A DNA stretch of 64,000 bases from Dasyornis broadbenti (Eukaryota; Chordata; Aves; Passeriformes; Dasyornithidae), in assembly GCA_013397935.1 (NCBI GenBank), contig VZRN01005169.1:248001-312000 (forward strand), given 5' to 3'. Of this stretch, positions 25,839-37,754 are shown in pieces (positions within the stretch are counted from its first letter, which is position 1; each line of letters starts with the position of its first letter). The translations under genes were made by a program, and so were the position numbers. The notes under the pieces are model-generated. The model saw only the letters and a program-made list of their open reading frames with translations, had not been told where the DNA came from and made no database searches.

Positions 25839-28170
25839 TTAAATGTGTCCCAGAAGCCAGAACTGTCTTACTGGGCACCTGCTTTCAGAAAGAATGAGGC
25901 AGGTAGGTACTTTAGAGTTGATCCTTTCATCACCATCATGTTTGATAAATTTTGAAAGAAAATGAGTCAGACTGTAATATTAGACTGTAAAGAGAGTGAA
26001 ATATGAGATAACAAAAAAAAGTATATCTCTTTGTACCATATGTATTTCTGCTACAGCCTGAAGCCATACACTTTCTATCTGAGCTGCATGAGATAAGCTT
26101 GCACGAATCTTTCACTCCATCATCACAAACTTGACCACTCCTGTGTTGTGTGACTATTGTCATACAGTTCACATGTGGTCAGTGTGGGGATCCTCCAGTT
26201 TTGCCTTACATAAACCTTGGTTTTGTTTTTCTGACAATTCATTTCCTGAGAATTCATCATTCAAATTCTTTGTTTGTTTTTGTTGTTTTTAACATTGTTC
26301 CAAAGGCTGTTACTTGCAACTGTTGTCTGGCAGCACTGGACTGAAGCCTGTCAGAGCCTGGACTCCTGGCACCTTTCACTGCTCAGCCACCACTGTACAT
26401 GAAGTTTAGGGGAGTTTCATGGAGGTTTCAAACCCCCTAAAAATTTGGCTGAAACTGGTCAAAAGTTATGGGGGCAGTTGCGTGTGCACACTTATTTTGT
26501 CAGACAAGAAATCTAAGATGGTTGTTTAATGTAAATTCCTGACCTGGCCCTATATTTGCTTCTTGGTTATGGAACAGTCTCCTTGGATACGTTTTTGCAG
26601 CTTAGCTTTGTACCTTGGGAACTCCCTGTGGTGGCTCTGGTTTTGCTGAAGCCATACTGATTTCATTAAGATGTGTGTATCAGAATGGCATCCTAGAGTT
26701 GTCCTACCTCGTGTGTAAATGCTTTACTACATGGTTGCTACCTCTTTAGAGAGGCTGTTGTGCAAGCAAACCACACCGATTTCCTTCAGCATTATTTAAC
26801 TGGCAATTCGTGGGTAGCAAGTGGGGAACAGCAGATAACGCTTTTGCCCTTGCTGACTTTCTGACTGATGAACCACATAAAATTTTGTAAAGCTGGAGGC
26901 GGGGAAAAAAACCCCAGTGTATTTCAGTCTCGTTATTTGGTTATAACTGTAAAGGGTAAGGTTCATTTATCACTTCCTTCTAGAAGCTTTCTGTAACTGC
27001 ATGAGCTATTCCTGTAGTTCAGTGACATGTGCATCACAAAGGCCTGAAAATTGGAATGGATTGGAAACTCCTGTTATTTCAAATTATGTAGTTGTAAACT
27101 GGCTCCAGGCCTTTGAGTTGAAAGACTAAACATTGATTTCAACATACTGCTGGGTTGTATCACAGAGAGATAAAAGTTGATTTTACATGAAGTGGAAACT
27201 TAGACATGCTAGTATGGAACTCAGTAAGCCCACAGTGAATATACGTTGGCTGCTCACAGATCATATCATAAAGCAATTTATTTGTATCAGTGGCCTGTCA
27301 CATCATGTAGGATCAATCTTTGCTTAAATAGAGAATACTTATTAAGGAAAGACTACTGCAGACCTGAGCTTGCATTCTAGCTGTGATATCTCTGTGGTCC
27401 AATAACCACATGTTTTATCTGGTTTTCTTCCCAGTGCATGAACATGCCTGGTGAGTAACACATGAAAACCAAATATAACAAGGGTTGATACATTTGGCCA
27501 ACTTGCAGAGTGTAAGGATCTCATTATTTTTTCCTACTTCCTGCCTTTGTTTTTTTATTTGAAATGTATCTGTCTAATACACCATTTCTCTTTAGCAGTC
27601 TAGGCAAGGTTCTTTCCCATTTCATCTGCAAATTAGTCTTTCTATGGGTATGGCTATGTTGAATGATGAAATTGGTTGTTATTTATTTATTTTTGTGGTA
27701 GCTTTTTTACTTGAATCTTGCAATAAGTGACATAGTAACTCTTATTTTCTTTGTACATCAAGGAAGGCGAGGGTCACATTCTACAGGAGAGGAGAAAAGA
27801 AGATGTCAGAAATGTACCACTTGCTACTATCAATAAAACTTTAATTAACTATATGCTCTGTCTGGCTTCTTGCCCACGTAATATATGGAAAGGAGAGAGA
27901 CTCTCCCAAGACATTTTTACCGGTTATCAAAAATACTTATGTTTCCATTTACAGTGAAGCCTGAAGAAGAATTGGCTGGCAAGTCTTGATATGCAAAGAA
28001 AACTTGATTATTCAGCTTCTGTATTTCCCTATATTTGCATGTTCGTACTGGCATACTGAAGAGTCACCTTTATCAAGCCAATCCATATTTAAAATTGCCT
28101 TCATATATGCAAAGTATGAGTCCCAGAGCAGGATTCCTGTTGATATTCTTGTCAGGTCTGCCTAGGGTTT
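25839..28170. other. Intronic DNA without recognised features
   Basis: No repeat family, exon or structured RNA was recognised. The frames here are short and have no family resemblance. Confidence 0.5.
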
Positions 28171-28350
28171 GTAGCATCACAGAATGTTTTGGGCTGGAAG
28201 GAACTTTAAAAATCCTCTCTAGTTGCAACTGCCTACCATGGGCAGGGACACCTCTGTTGGAGGTTGGGACCTCCCACTAGACTAGGTTGCTTAATCCCCG
28301 TCCAGTCTGGCCTTGAACACTTCCAGCATCGTCTGGATTTGCTCCAGTAC
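28171..28350 (-). mobile_element. CR1 LINE 3' fragment, reverse orientation
   Basis: CATCACAGAATGTTTTGGGC followed by TGGAAGGAACTTTAAAAATC is the classic reverse-complement CR1 3' terminus. Then come CTACCATGGGCAGGGACACC and CCCACTAGACTAGGTTGCT, with GGCCTTGAACACTTCCAGC further on. A short extra segment near 28250-28270 duplicates part of the 'GGGACCTCCCACTAG' region. The homology fades after about 28350. Confidence 0.88.
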
Positions 28351-31300
28351 AGAGGATGCCATCTGCAGAACTCCTGGTAGAGGAAAGGTCCTGTTGAGCA
28401 AAGCCTGTGCCTTGCCTCGTCCTGCACCGTTAACCTGGTTTCTCTTGATGCGATGTCTTGCTGCAAGTGCTGTTCACCACTCAGTCAGGATTTAAACTGT
28501 CTGAGCAGGAATTGGGCAGCTGGGCTGCCACTGCAGATGGTAACTCATCTTGCCTTCCCCAGGAGGAATGAACCTCCCTGCTCCAAACTTCTGTAAGGTA
28601 TTTAGTAATTCTCAACTTTTTTTTTCTGGAGACCAGTATCAACTTGCCCACCTGTCCAGGAGGGACTGAACCAGTATCAGTTCTGCCTGCAAGTGGATTT
28701 CCTTTGGCAGCATTTACAGTCATGTGGAATGAGGAGGTAAACAGCTCTGACATCCTTGCTTTACTTTTTATTCCTGAATCTTCTGGTTTTTGTCTCTAAT
28801 CTTCAGGCTCAGACAATAAATGGGGTTTAACTGCAGATCCTAACGCTGAGCTGATTACATGCAGATCTGTGGGTCAAACATTAAGCCATCAGAAGGGAGG
28901 CAGGCTTGCCATGCTGCCCAAGATGAAGTAGTGTCTTGTTAGATCCCCATCAGACAAACCACATGTGACTTGTGTCCTTCCAGAGCCCAGCGGTCCCTGG
29001 GTGCCATTGTGTGTGTATGACACGAGGGGAGACTCCCGTCAGCTGCAGGTTTGGGGTGACTCTCCCCCAGTCACCCTCTTGTGGGCTGATGCTGTGAGAC
29101 TGGAGGGCCCTCTTTCCCAAGGGTCACCTGCTTGTCCTTCTGCAAGATCCGGTGGGACTGTGTTTAGGTTGGCCTTGTGCTGGCAGACAGGGATGAACTC
29201 CAGGCACCATTACCCACCACTGAGCCTCCCCACAACGGCTCCTTGATTGCCCATTTCCCATAAATTGCAGATGCTGTCAGAGAGTCTCCTGGTTCTTTTC
29301 TTGGCAGTATTGTTGCAAGAAAGGATTTTTAGTAGCTGCTTTTCACCATCAAAATGATTATTCTGTGAATCACAGCTGACTCAATTGCAGGTGAAGGATG
29401 ACTCCTTAAGCCGGGGTGTCTCTGCCAGACCCTAAAAGCAGTTGAGCTTTCTGCCCATGGGCTGTCCTGAGCTGCTTTACATGATCTCCATGTCCCAGAG
29501 CAGGGTTTGACACAGCTGATAGCAGCCTCTCCTGACAGCCTGCGAAGGGTGGGGTAAAGGAAACATCATCCTTGAAATCCCACTCCCTATGAATGGAGAG
29601 CCCTGGTAACCATGATTATCTTTTGAGAGTCAGGACTTCCCAGGGCTGCCCCAGCCCATTATTTTTCATTTTGTGGTTCACCATTCACGTAAATTTCCTT
29701 TTAAGCGAGGTTTACATTGCAGCTTTAAAAATGTGGGAAAGGCTCTGTCATGGCAGGCTGTAATACCGTGCAAATAACTATTTCAGAGCTGGCCTTGCAT
29801 TGCTTCTTGCCCTCTCATCTGTCATCAGCTCCCTCCTGTGTTTTGTGAAGTTTTTGCTTCACTGCTGACAGCGGCACAGCAAAAAGTGAGCTCATACAGA
29901 GCTCAAATTACTGTTGAACCAGTTCAGATCTGTTTAATGGAAACCTTCCTTCTCCAAAGCCTTTGGCACTCCTTTTACTTAAGTCATAAAACTTCTTCTG
30001 TTTGAACTTTGTGAAAACAAACTCCAAACCCTTTCTGTGCTAGTTACAATGCACTTTGATTCCTTTCCCTGGTTTTGTTTCTCATTATTTACTGAACTCC
30101 TGCTACAGTAGCATCTTGGGGTAAAAAGACACTGCTTCTTAGCTGAATAATTTAAATTTTTCATCAAGGGAGATGTATAACCAAACTCTGTGAAATGAGT
30201 TAGCCATCCATTCTAGCTCAAGCTCTAAGTAGGAAGTGTGGATCGTTTCCAAACCCAGGAGAATTCGGACACGATAGGATACGTATGTATGCAATAGTAC
30301 TTCATCAGCTGTGGACATAAAGCAAAACTTCTTACTGGTTCTGGCAAAAGCTGCCATAAATGTATGACTTCGGGTATATGTGTGTGCATCTGAGCTCATG
30401 AGACAAGGGTGAATTTTTGGGTGTTACACTGAGTGGTGGTGTGTGAGCATCAACCTGTATTTACAAAACTCTGTGGTAAGTGTCTTTTCCATTTTGTAAA
30501 TTTTTTTCCTGAGGCAGAGATGTGCCAGCATCTGTTGTAGACCTTGTTAAGTAAATTCCATCTCTCCTGTATTCTAGTTTTGCTTTTTGGCTTTCTGTAC
30601 CATTGGCTAATCTGTTAGTGATACTTAAGTTTAAGGGGATCTCAGCTGCACAGTCATTCATGCGAAGAAGAAAATAAATAGTATTTACTTCTGAGGTTTT
30701 TCTCTCAACTCCTTATGTTACCCTTGTTTTTTTGAGATGGGTGATGTTAAGTTATGGCCGGGTGTGGACAACTTTTTAAAATTATCAGTCTTGCATTTAT
30801 GCAGGAAAACCTTTGCTATCTTCTGCATTCAGAATTTCAGCAAACCCACTATCATTGCAGAATCATTTGGGTGTGGATTCTCTCTGCTTGCTGTGTTTGA
30901 CTTTCACAAGGATCTGTACATGTCTAAAAACATTTAATGAGAATTAGTAAGATATTTTAGCCCTGCAGACTTGTTTCTCTGTAAGCATTCATCAGACATT
31001 ATGGAGATCAATGGTTTCCTGTGTTTTATTAGCACAGCAGTTTCAGCTGGTCCTGTAATCTCACGTTTCTTTTTATAACTATTTTATAAGGAGAAGGACC
31101 CAGTTAAACCAGTTCAGGTTTCTCTATTACAGTACTCTAATCCTTGCTCTCATTGTAACAAGTCTGTCTTGGCTGTCCATCTGCTGTGCTTCCCAAGCCT
31201 CTGATGTGTCTCCCTGGCACACATGCATTTGTGCCAAAAGCTCTGCAGTCACTTAGGCGGCTGTATCTTTTTGACCATCTTTGCCTCCTTATATCCAGAT

Positions 31301-32327
31301 GTGTACAGTAAGAGTACAATCCAATGTTTGCTTGGCATTTTTGAGCCAACACAGGCTGAGATTACGAGGTGGTTCCACCTCTCTGTGCAGGACTGCTCGA
31401 GGCACTGAAACCTCCCAAGCTGGAGCTGTGTGTCCCTCATGTCCTGGAGACAGAGCAGGGCTGCTGGTGCAGGGACGTGGAAAAGAGAGTGCAGTGGGAG
31501 AGTGGGTGGCAGCTGCTGCAGCGTGATTAGGACAGCTTCTGCTATCTGATATAGGGAGCCAGGTGGTTTCTGTTGTTGCCAGTAGGATTGGGGATAAAAG
31601 GTAGGCAGGAAAGAGGGGCCATCCTATATCTGCATCCATTGCCCCAGTGCAGGCAGCTCGGCTGCAGCAAGAAGGAAGAGGAAGACTTTAGCTCTTGGGG
31701 CCTTGTGCCTCAAATATTTATTTTCTGCTTCTCCAGAGCAGAAAAATGCAGGTGAGCAGAACGTGAAGTTTTTTTCAAGACCTGAGGCTGCAGCGGCTGA
31801 TCCTGCTCTGGGTACCTGGTGAGTGGTAAAGCTGTACTGCTGTGGTCTTCTCTGCTCTGCTGATGAACTGGTGGCTCCAGGAGGTGTATGGGAGCATCCA
31901 CTGCTTTTGTGCCTTTGTCTCCATACAGGAATCCTGCCATTATTGTGGTACAGGAGTGAGGTCAGGGGAGGGTTCTTGGGATTCTCAATTGGGGTGTTAA
32001 GACTTAAGTGCTCACTGTAAAGTTTTGATTGGCAAAAACCTGTTGTAGGGTGGAATGGCTTGGTTTGTCCACGTTATGATAAGTTCCAAGTATTTTGTTG
32101 AATGTATAAATGGGGATAGGTCTTTAGGATTGCACAGGTCAAAACATTAATTTTAACTGGACTAGAAATACATAAGTAATGGTGAAAAATATTTGTAAAT
32201 TAGTTTTAAATAAGTGTTTAGTTTAGCCGTAGTGAAATAATTCAAACAGCCTTCCTCTATGCACCTTCAGGGTTCCCCTGTTATGACCTGTTGAAATTTA
32301 CTGTTTAAGAGGTCAGAACCAAGTTGG

Positions 32328-32344
32328 TTTTTTTTTTTTTTTTT
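32328..32344. repeat. Poly(T) run
   Basis: Seventeen consecutive T residues, preceded by GG and followed by GAAAC. Confidence 0.9.
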
Positions 32345-35300
32345 GAAACAAGCGAAATGTCACAGTAACCTTTCAAATTCAGAGGTATTTTCTTAAGATA
32401 GAAAAAGACAGCTCTAGTAGTTTTAAAATCTGGAATCAGGACCAAAAATAATCAATTTGTGAAGTTGCGATAATAATTACTTTAATAAATTTTATCTATA
32501 AACAAGATGTCTGTTCCACTTTGTGCCTAGCCTGCTTCAGGGGGTTTTATCTAAGTAAATAAAATCAGTTTCGCTTTGATGGTTTTGTGGACCTACTCTG
32601 CCTTCACTTACCTCTCTTAATGCAACGTTGATAGGAATGTCAGTTGAAAGTGTGTTCATTTAGAACATTAGAACTGAGTCATTTTCCATGTGCAATAAAG
32701 AATTTGGGTAAGTGTGTGTTATATGTGACTAATTAGTGGTGCAGTTTATCTGACTCTTCAGCAAACAAAAAGCTCATGTTACAGCAGCCCTTCTGCGGAG
32801 AGCAGCAAACAGGATTTCTGCCTAAATCATTTTCATTTTTTAGCATCGGTTCACTTCTAGAATACAAATCAACACCAGTGCATTCTTCTCTGATATGTCT
32901 TGTTGAATGCTTTTTAGCTGAAGTGAAAAATGGAGACATGGTGTTCTTTTGAGCCTGCATGTGCTTTGCTCTCGATGTAAAACAGTGAAACCCACAGACT
33001 GCAAGCTTTCGATATGCAGATGTTGCCCCTGGCTGTGCAAGAAGATACTTAGATGTGCAGATCATGAAGAAAATTTGTGGTCTTTTAAGGAAAGATTACA
33101 CTGGGTAAAAATGAGTTTGAAAATTGAAGCTTGCTATGATTTCTTTCTTAAATCTAATAGATGCCTGGATAAAGGGAATTGCTCATAAGAAGGAAGTCAT
33201 AAAACTGGTTTGGATTATATTTCAAAGGCGAGGGTTATATTGGTCATTTAAAGCCTTGGATTTCTCACCACCACCAGAATCAGTAAATAGCAATCTAACA
33301 CCAGACTCTGGCAAAGTACGGTCTGCTGTGTAAAGGGCCTTTTGCAAGTTAAAACTGAGTGGTTTGGGATCATATTTAGCATCTGCGGCTTGTGCTGGAG
33401 TAGTACACGGGAGGAGATGGCTTGTTCTCAGCAGCATGGGATGTTTGGAGATCCCACTGAAATGGAGCCATTATTTTATTTATGCATGTTTTGACTCGGC
33501 CTTCAACACTGAGTTGGAGAATGTAGGTCAGCTGCCCCAGTGAGGCTCTGGGTTCTGAAAGAAGATTGCCAGTCCTATCCCAGTGTCTCTTTCCAGTACC
33601 CTTTGGGCTTTATTAACAGTCTGCTTCCTGGCTCCCTTTGGCACAGAGACTATTAGCCATCTGACACTCATTTGCCCAGGGGCAGCATGTTTGCTCAGTA
33701 AATGAGGTAAATGGGTACCAAGTACGTTACATCTTTCCAAAGCTGTTACAATTTGCCTACCCACCACCATCTTCACTGTTAATCTGAATATTTGATATCA
33801 ACAAAATCACAGTAGACTAAATAGCATTTTCAATTTCAACTGGATGCGATTGCTTCTAAGATAGTGCCAGGCAGTACTTGAAGACATTTCTATCTGAATA
33901 CAAAATCTGACTGATGGGAGAGGGAAGAAGACACTGCTAATGAGATTATGAAGTAAAATATTGGCAAACAACATTCTCTCTCATGAAGACTGGGGAAAGA
34001 GGAGAACATTTAGGCAAAATAAATAGAGACTCTTTTGAAAAACGTATTAATTATGGATTAATATTTATAGTTTAAGCAGGGGGTTTTAATGTCTTGGCTG
34101 AGTCAGGGTTTTATAGTTAAAGTCTGTGGAATAGACTGTATTTGGGGTAAATATTCAAAACATAAGTATTGCAAGAATTTAAACCAGAAGTGGAAAGGGG
34201 AAAAGGAAGGGGGAGAAGAGAAGTAGGAAGCAACTCTCTGTAAGGCTCTGAGACTAGGACTTGTGTATTCAATGGCGGGTTTTGTTTTGGTTTTGTTGGG
34301 TTTTTTCAGTCAGTAATACACACACCTTCTGAGAGGTCAAGCATCTCTGACAGGCAACGTAATCAGGTTACCAAATGAAAACATACCATTTATAGCACCC
34401 ACCTTCTATTAAATTGTTTCAACATGAAAGGGCTTTCAGTGATGATAAGTTTTCTTATATGTTCTACAGTCCACACTTCATTTTGGTTTTTGAATTCTTC
34501 ATAAGGCTGTCTGCTATGAAGCCATTTATTGCCTTGGTAAAGAGTGGGGGCTTTTTGCATAGAAAATATTTGCACAGTGGTAGTGCCTATTCAACATTAA
34601 ATGCTTCTGAGATATCCACTGGAAAGAATATCCATGAATAAAAAGTGAATCACTTAAATCAATACTATTACTTTTCATTCTTTGCTTTCTTAATCTTGCC
34701 TGTTGCTTTTATTCTCTTTATTAGCTTTCCATGATGGTGAAGTTTTCTTTTCAAATGAGGCAATGTAGCCCTGTTATTCTCCATTGCTTTGTTTCATCTG
34801 TAGCACACACAGTAATGTGATAGGAATGTTGGGAGTTACAATTTCAGAACTGTGCATCCAGGTAGTTTGTCTTTAAAACATAGTTTTGTTTTTTTCTCCC
34901 CCTTGCTACTACATGGGGTCTTTTGCCATATCATCTCTTTCATTTTACTGCTTTTTATTATTTCATTTTATGGTGTCTTACATAGTCGGTGAACACCAAG
35001 TAAATTGATGCCTTCTGAATCAGAGGCTATTACAGCATTTTCCTGATTAGATGAGGTTGCCTTGCTCTCACTCAGATAAATCTTAAATAATCCAAAGCAC
35101 TTTAGGTGGAAGTACAGTTTTAATAAACCTTACCCTGTGTTAAATTTCTGGAGATATTTTGTCTTTCTAACTGGTTATCATCAGGGTTATTAATGTAGTG
35201 TTATTAACTTTCAGATGTTCACTATGGCCAAGTCTCATTCACTTCCGTTTTCTTTCAGTGTTTTAATAAAAGTGTCGTTATATCTTTGTCACATCTGGAC

Positions 35301-37386
35301 TTGTCTCTTCGTGCAGAGGATAGAGGTGATTTACCGTCTTAATTTCAAAAGTTCCAAATTTTATGCTAAATACAGTGGCCAGTGTTCATTGCAGCTGATA
35401 GACCTTCCCCAGAGGAAAGCTGGTTTGGTGATAACGGAGGAATGAGGATGATACTGACAATCACTAGGCAGGAGAAATGGGCAGGGGTTAATGTTAATGT
35501 TGGGCAAAGAATAGCAAAGCAAATAATGGTCAGGTAGTGAGAGTAACCCTCCAGCACTGACTTCTGTTCAGACCAATTTTGTTCTGTTATACTTTTCATG
35601 ATCACAAAACCAGATTCTAATTTAGTGCAGATTTTTCTCTTCCCCTTCCTTGTTAGCATGGAGGTGGTCACAGCTGGTGGTGGCCATGAGCCCACATACT
35701 GTACGAAGTCAGGGGAGGCTGTGCTTCATTGCTGCCATGCCCAGGCCCATTTAATAAAGTTTGAGAGCATGCAGCAGCGGTGTGTGCATTTTGTGGTGAT
35801 GACAGAGCCTCTTAGGCTTTAAATGCACTTTCTTTCCAGTACCATGACAGGGTTTTCATGCAGCTTGGTGGTGTGTCTAAGGTTACCTCATTATAAGCCC
35901 TTAATTTCCAGCTGTAGTGCTGTGCAGCAGCCTGGTTACAGAGGACTTAGTGGGAAAGGATTTTGTCAAGATTAAGAAGGGGAAAATTTTCAACCCCTTC
36001 TGAAGTTATGTTCAGTAAAAATATTGAAAGGGAAGAAAGCCTCCATGTGTGTGATTAAAATGGTTTTAGATGGAGTTTGAGGTGCTTGGAATAAGAGGCA
36101 TGTCCGTAGTAGTGTGGGAAGGTGGAGCAGGTTAAAGGTAGAGCAGGATGGCACTTTTCATTTGGTGAGGACTGTAAAGTTGCTGGCATTGACCTGGAGT
36201 AGTAAACAAAAATGCTAGCAAGGCTCCTGTAGAGATTAGGGGCTGGACTGACTGTAATGCTGTTCTGCTGGAATTCCTCACCCCCATGCCCCAGGAGCTG
36301 TGCTGGGAGCTATTCCAGCCACAGGATCAGCCTGCAGAGCTGTTTCTCTGCATCATCATTTCCATTAGATGGGATTGCTGATGACCTCTGGCTCACTTTA
36401 TTTGGCTTCATGCTGAAATGGTGTCTTCTGTTTTGTTGGGAATTGTCTGTAACTTGGAAGGGAAACTCTTGTATCTCTGCTGGTGACATATTTTTGACTC
36501 GTAATAAACTTTTCTGTGACTGGGAACCAAGTGCTTGACAAAAATGTAAGAGGAAATTAGTGGGACATCTGGCCTTCTTAAGGGTCAGACTTTCATTTTT
36601 ACTTTCTTGACTAGAGTTTCATGAGTTCTAAGTTAATCTGAGTTGAGTGACCTTTTGACTAGGGTAAAGCTCTATCTTGCCTTTCTACTTCTTTCTCATT
36701 TCGTGTTCTGGATCTGTGAAATTGTAATTTTGCATGGTGTGTAAGATGATCTTTCCTTGCTCATACAATCATATCTAAATACACAATAGTTGGAGGCAGT
36801 TTGTGGTATTAATTAGTGGAAAAGGAAGACTTGAGTTAATCAGCACTTAGGAAATGAAATCTTAATGGTTGTATCAACAGACTTCCAGTGCTGGCCTTGT
36901 GGACTGTTGTAGGAATTCAGCAGCAGCAAGTAATATTCACTTCCAAAATTAAAGTCTATTAAAAAAGAAGTGCTGTCTTTGCGTGACTTTAGTTCTAAAT
37001 CATCTGTATTAATTTCTAATTTCATATTTTTAATGTAAATTAAAAGAGTAGTTGATTTAGAACTAATAAAGCAAATGATACGTCAGATTTTTAGAGTGAG
37101 AAGGGATTTCTGGCATTCATGCTAATCAGGCTTACGTGTTATTCAGCCTCTAATTTTAGTCTGCCAATCAGACTTCGTTTTTCACATATTTTCTTAATAG
37201 TTTGCACATTTGGGGAATGTTTTTTACAAGAAACACTGTAAAAATTTCAAATAGAGGTGATCCATGAAGATCTGTTTCGATTATTAACAAAGGCTGTATG
37301 TCTGACTGTTGTATGTATCTGTGTGTTTATGTGTATGTTTCAAACCAGCAGGCCATAGCCATACACAGAATATAATCACATTGTGT

Positions 37387-37414
37387 TTTCTTGGCCACAT
37401 ATGTGGCCAAGAAA
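37387..37414. repeat. 28-bp perfect palindrome
   Basis: The half-site TTTCTTGGCCACAT is followed immediately by its exact reverse complement. The centre CACATATGTG carries a CATATG E-box, and TTGGC/GCCAA half-sites lie symmetrically with a 10-base spacer, longer than the usual five for an NFI dimer. It is either a dimeric protein site or a cruciform-capable relic. Confidence 0.9.
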
Positions 37415-37728
37415 TGGACTGTTTATTCTCCTTTTGAGTCTATTTGTGGTCTTAAAAGGAAAACAAATAGATGTAAGCAAGATTGACACTTGGGATTATA
37501 AGGAATTCTAATACTCTCCACTAGAGTTAGGGTCATCATTTTCCAATGATGTAAAATTGAGTCTTCTGTTTCAGTTTAAGTAGGCAGGATTTGAAATTAC
37601 TGCACATCTAGAAGTTTGAGTTGGTTAAATGGAGAAAGGCTTATTACAGGGCTCACTTGGGACTTACATGGTCCACCTTGAGTTTCTCGTTCGGCCTAAT
37701 TCCTCAAGTAAGTTGATTTCTGGTTTTG

Positions 37729-37754
37729 ATTTATTTATTTAGTTAGTTAGTTAG
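37729..37754. repeat. TTTA/GTTA tetranucleotide microsatellite
   Basis: Short runs of TTTA followed by GTTA units (about six units in total). Too short to be notable beyond possible length polymorphism. Confidence 0.75.

Noticed and set aside
25573..25955. Overlapping frames rich in F, G and W
   Set aside because: They are translations of the T/G low-complexity tract.
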